Translations under genes and position numbers: made by a program
Notes under the pieces: model-generated
Told to the model about the DNA's origin: nothing
What the model saw: the letters and a program-made list of their open reading frames with translations, nothing else
Databases searched by the model: none
Shown: positions 60,065 to 64,000 of the stretch, piece by piece
Numbering within the stretch: the stretch's first letter is position 1
Layout: every line of letters starts with the position of its first letter
NCBI GenBank assembly: GCA_932294295.1
Contig: OW028573.1
Location: 18,992,155 to 19,056,154 of the forward strand
Reading direction: 5' to 3'
DNA length: 64,000 nt
Source: Alitta virens
Taxonomy: Eukaryota > Annelida > Polychaeta > Phyllodocida > Nereididae

Positions 60065-60884
60065 AGAGCTGGGCGTCTCTCCATGAAAATAATGCTATCA
60101 ATTGAATGACCAGGCGACCATGCAACCGATCAATTACTATAGTAACCCTCCGTTCAAGAGATCGCCTCAAACTGGGTCGAGGGCAACATGATTAATGTCA
60201 AGTTAAAGAGGCACCTGCGGGCACTTCCCACCATTAATATTTCCTAATCAATAGACATTCCTCCACCCTATAAAGATGTTTCATCGAGCCTATCGTTACC
60301 AGGATTAAGGGACGTTAAGGAAATGCACAAGACTGCATGCATAAAATGATAGTAACCAGTGATATCGAAGACGAATTGCTTATGGTTGCATTATGATATT
60401 TATCTTGCTTTGCAAAACTGTACAGTAAGCACAGATTCAATGGTTAGAAACATGTTGAAAATAATGTAGATTCTCCACCAACGCATGTGAGAGAAAAGCA
60501 GCAGTCAAAAGATTCAAGAGCCATTCTTTTCTATTGATGGACGACCTTGTGAGAGGCTGGAAAAGGCATGACTGGTGAATGTTGCCTTTCGCACACAAAG
60601 CGGCGACTGAAATCAAGTGAAGTCCCGACTGCCTTCTTCTTTCCATGCACTACAAAAAAGAGCTCATGTTGACATTGGTTCATTTCAAAGAGAAGTCTAA
60701 TGCTGCCTACAACTGTCTCTCATGGCACGCCAGTAAATCATACCATCTACACCACAATACAGTTGCACAAGAAAGGAGGCACACACACGTCCACTCTCAA
60801 TGCCAGCTTCATTTGAATGAAGTGAAATGCCCATTGAATTTCCCTGCCACAATACATGCAGATTAAGGACACGAAGAGTAAACA
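60065..60884. other. Noncoding DNA
   Basis: No recognisable gene, RNA or repeat. Confidence 0.5.
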
Positions 60885-60899
60885 GGCGCCCTCTAGTGT
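60885..60899 (-). promoter_or_regulatory. CTCF-like motif
   Basis: The minus strand reads ACACTAGAGGGCGCC, matching the CTCF consensus core (C/T)AG(A/G)(G/T)GGC(A/G)C exactly, with one upstream mismatch. CTCF exists in most bilaterians, but the host is unknown, so the assignment is by motif only. Confidence 0.35.
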
Positions 60900-60900
60900 T

Positions 60901-63730
60901 GTGTCTGTGGTGGCCACCGGAAGTTAGATTAGGTGCTTCAGAAGCACAATGGGCCAGCCAGTCCCCAAGCACTGACCATGCTAGCCAACCGTCACTAAAT
61001 TAGAACAAGCTTCTATGTGCCACTACAAATTGTAAATTCAATGAGGCGCTTGCTTGTAAAGCCAGGGACAGCTTTTGCAGGTCTCCCGAGACTTAAAACG
61101 GGATCTAAGCGCAACAGGCCCTCCTGGGAGTAAAATGGGAAATCAGCGGAGTGTCAAGCAATAAATATTCATCAATGGAGATGTCATGGAGGTGAAGGGG
61201 TGGACCCATACCAAGTTCAAGTAGCCACAATGCACTGAGAAGACACACCAGCCAAACGCAAGGGAGCATATTGAACCACATTCTTATGCAAAGCCACACC
61301 TGATCATTGCAAGGGGAGAAAAATAGAGTTATTTGAAATCTGGATATTGTAGACACACTGGAGCACGCCTGTTTAGCAAGGCATGTAGGGCCTCCAGTCT
61401 GTTATTGTGACGGCAAGAAACGATTAGGAAGCTCCATGGCGACCGGGCTATTCATAAATCACGAGGACCACTTGGCTGCATGAAATAACTGGGACATATT
61501 AGTTCCCCAGCCTGCCACGCAGCTCATCTATTATGAGACGATGCCCCCAACCAAAGGGAAAGAAAGGGTATGGCAGGCCCTCAGATGGAGATGTCGGTGG
61601 AGTTTGAATAATTTCAGTTGCTGGCCTATCATTAAGGTCTGCTATGAGCAGACTGGTGTCCCACAAGTGCCAAGTGAATAGCAGCCCACATTGCCGTACG
61701 TATACTTTGCTGCTCATATTAAATAGTTGAGAAGGGAGGCAGGACACTATGGCAACTGGGACATTGTGACCATGCATCTTGGCGGCATGTCAATAAGCTC
61801 ATCTTGGGCTGGCGGCTCATATTCTAACGAGGTTTGCTTGACCTTCCCTTCTGATCGCTGCAGCACCCGAAACGAGATGTAAGACAATGCGCCAGCCGCA
61901 CGTTTGATCAAACACTTTTCTCGGGCCCTAATGGGATTGTTACAGGCACACAGGATACAAGATGACCAGAAAGGTGAGCCAAGTAGCGCAGATAAAAAGG
62001 GCCCTTAAAGAGATTATAGAAAATAAGTTGCAGTGGCCACCCCACATGGCGTGTGTCACATGTAATCAGGTAAAAAGCAGCACCGGCACAACGGCTGATG
62101 AACGGAGATCACCTGAAAGTCAGGCAGGTAGGAGGTCATGATTGGCACGAGGGCAGCCCCTGGCCAGCTGCCTGACCCTAGCTTGTTTCTGTCAGTTTAA
62201 CAAGCAGCGCACGTATCATGTCCTAGTTTAATCTGGATAAAGGATGACCTTGCGTCTTGAAGGTCACGTCCTGACAAGGTCGTAGACCATCTCCAGTTCC
62301 CACATATAGCCCTCCACATGGCAGACTTAGTGCTGCAAGGCCGTGCTGGTCATTCCACAGGCATATACGCCATCTGTTGGCCGTATGCAGCTATACCACT
62401 GATGTTCCTCCTTATCTAGGTCATCTGTAGCGGAAGCCCTTGTCCTCTGTGCAGGAATAATCTCGGTGTGTGTGATTTCAGGCGTGAATCGGCCCAACTA
62501 CATGCCATGGCTTAGTTGTGATGTCTTCTTGCTCAGACTGATGTTGGCCAGTTATTCCAGCCTCAGATGAAGAAAGCCATCTGCCGATAATAACTCTGTG
62601 AAGAGGATGGCGAGTGGAGGAAACATTGATCCAAAGATGCAGAAGCTGTTTGATGCTCTGACCTCTGGGTGACCTTGGCTGTGCATGCAATGTGCAATGT
62701 CGGTCATCGCTCCCTCTTTTACATTGGAAATTAAAGCTGCCAAGAAACCCTTTGGCCTTTACTGCTATTTTACTCCCTCCTAATTCTTTTCTGCCTCATA
62801 AACGTCAAAGCTTAATGAAGATAGCAGGGCGTTAGCTCAGCATAACGAAGACGTAGGTTGCCAAAGACTCAGTATCCTATCATCCGTATGCAAACCTAAT
62901 GTCGCAGCAAGCGCTTGTTTACTGCCAGGTATTGTGAGAAAGTGAATATATTTACTGAAGTATATTCAATGAAGTCAGCAATTTATCCTTCTTTAAGTTT
63001 GTACCTATGCGAGGCATATACTTTGGTCATTGGTGCTTTGAAATACATACAGGAAAAAACAGAGTGAGGGCAGTGATGAATTAGACAATCTCGATGAGCT
63101 AATCTCTGCCAGATTGATGTCAGACGAAAATAGAACTAGCCAATTAGAGCCACCGATAGTGAGCAATCTTGAGCACAGTGTACTTCCTTCAATGGGGAGC
63201 AGACACTAATTATTTAAATTGCAGCAAAGAAGAATGTCCTTAAAGAAGGCTCCAACACGAGCCTGTGATGTTCCTCCTCTTTGTTTTTGACTTGCAACAT
63301 GAAAACGATGCTTTATTGTGCATGGCATAGAAAGCTGTAGTAAATATAAATGTGTGACCTGGTTGACAAAGAACCTCTTACTCAAGCTGTCGGGTGTTAT
63401 ATTATCCAATTATAGAAGTTTGCAAGCAGCTACTGCAAAGTAACAAATGTCAGCTACTTTTTGGTGGATATTGCTATTGTTGGACTACAATGGGTTCACT
63501 GAAGTGCGCTATAAATAAAAATAAATCTATCATATTGCCCTACTTATATAGCCGTGGTTATATATTCGCTTATGTAACTGCAAGCTACCTAATGTAACCC
63601 TAAGATCTGTGGACAGGCTTAATGCAGTAGAAACCTAAATGGCCTAGAATTGAGAAGAAAATCAGAGAGAGGGATATGGCGCAGGGACATACAGCATCCT
63701 TCAGATTGGTCCTCAGGAGCTTTCATCTCT
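60901..63730. other. Gene desert, right part, with receptor and CTCF-like words
   Basis: 62245-62282 holds TGACCT, AGGTCA and AGGTCG with starts 16 bp apart. CGCCATCTGTTGG at 62368-62380 is a minus-strand CTCF-like motif. A GTTAGCTCAGC word near 62830 resembles a tRNA A box, but no B box follows. Frames below 95 codons. Confidence 0.42.
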
Positions 63731-63772
63731 GACCTGCGTCCTGACGTCTTACGTGGATGTCAGACGCGGGTC
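63731..63772. other. Hairpin, 17-bp stem and 7-base loop
   Basis: GACCTGCGTCCTGACGTC (63731-63748) pairs with GATGTCAGACGCGGGTC (63756-63772) around TTACGTG. The pairing is complete except for one bulged C, with two G-T wobbles. The stem is too short for a microRNA precursor, and no terminator role applies in animal DNA. Confidence 0.6.
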
Positions 63773-63797
63773 ATGACGCTGCTTGGAAGCATCACAG

Positions 63798-63837
63798 GCA
63801 ACGTCAGTGCCACACAAGCAACGTCACTGCCACACAT
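63798..63837 (+). repeat. 20-bp tandem duplication
   Basis: GCAACGTCAGTGCCACACAA at 63798-63817 is repeated at 63818-63837 with two changes. Each unit carries an ACGTCA-type half-CRE. Confidence 0.85.
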
Positions 63838-64000
63838 GCTACAGTATGGTAAGCGGACAGGCAGAGACAGCCAGACCGGTGCTCCCTAGTCACTTCGGAG
63901 TGAAAGGCCAGCGTCTAGCCGTCAGTAATGAGCGCCGAGGAGTCGACGTGATGACCATGGAGAGTCGTGACAAGAGGTTCCCCCATAGAACTGTCCACTT
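63838..64000. other. Noncoding DNA at window edge
   Basis: Nothing recognisable. Confidence 0.5.

Noticed and set aside
62825..62870. GGGCGTTAGCTCAGC as the 5' end of a tRNA gene
   Set aside because: The A box is good, but no B box, T-arm or acceptor pairing follows within 90 bp.
1..64000. CRISPR arrays, operons, bacterial promoters or ribosome binding sites
   Set aside because: No direct-repeat/spacer arrays or tandem gene organisation. Retrotransposons of animal type show this is eukaryotic DNA, where these categories do not apply.

Overview
This is eukaryotic, almost certainly animal, genomic DNA with no recognisable host protein-coding gene. Two decayed non-LTR retrotransposons of the CR1/L2-jockey kind, relics resembling tRNA-derived SINEs, a Tc1-like relic and a new-looking short inverted-repeat transposon family all point to a metazoan. 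CpG is not strongly depleted by eye, which suggests an invertebrate or invertebrate chordate rather than a mammal or bird. I cannot name the phylum. Every open frame I looked at outside the retrotransposons is short, overlaps frames on the other strand and shows no known domain, so I treat them as chance frames. Very short exons of a large gene with long introns cannot be excluded.

Layout. From 1 to about 16.6 kb the DNA is AT-rich and repeat-bearing. It holds tRNA-like SINE relics (1840-1925, 3440-3505, 11085-11120, 16548-16640), a first LINE relic (3540-6117, endonuclease plus reverse transcriptase, (ATTCT)n tail), a second LINE relic (7300-9512, (TTATC)n tail), and four fragments of an unnamed repeat family B (about 1382, 6118, 10890 and 14611). 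From about 16.6 kb to 64 kb the window is a gene desert of high-complexity DNA with few transposons. Local blocks are dense in transcription-factor-like motifs: homeodomain cores, GATTGG, CRE, nuclear-receptor half-sites, CTCF-like cores. That texture resembles a long-range regulatory landscape around a developmental gene, but this is an impression from one sequence with no comparative support.

The clearest structural signals are four. (1) A four-copy family of 170-360 bp elements ending in CAGTTAGTTTCAT inverted repeats with TA target sites (14778, 41541, 48566, 59290). (2) Nesting of one of those copies inside an older Tc1-like element (48418-48872). (3) A 16-bp-periodic array of six AGGTCA/AAGTCA hexamers containing a perfect DR5 (53174-53254), the arrangement bound by RAR/RXR-type receptors. 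(4) A 178-182 bp inverted-repeat element (36524-36705) whose interior carries three CRE-like octamers.

No genes work together here in an operon or pathway sense. If the window has a function, it is most likely cis-regulatory.
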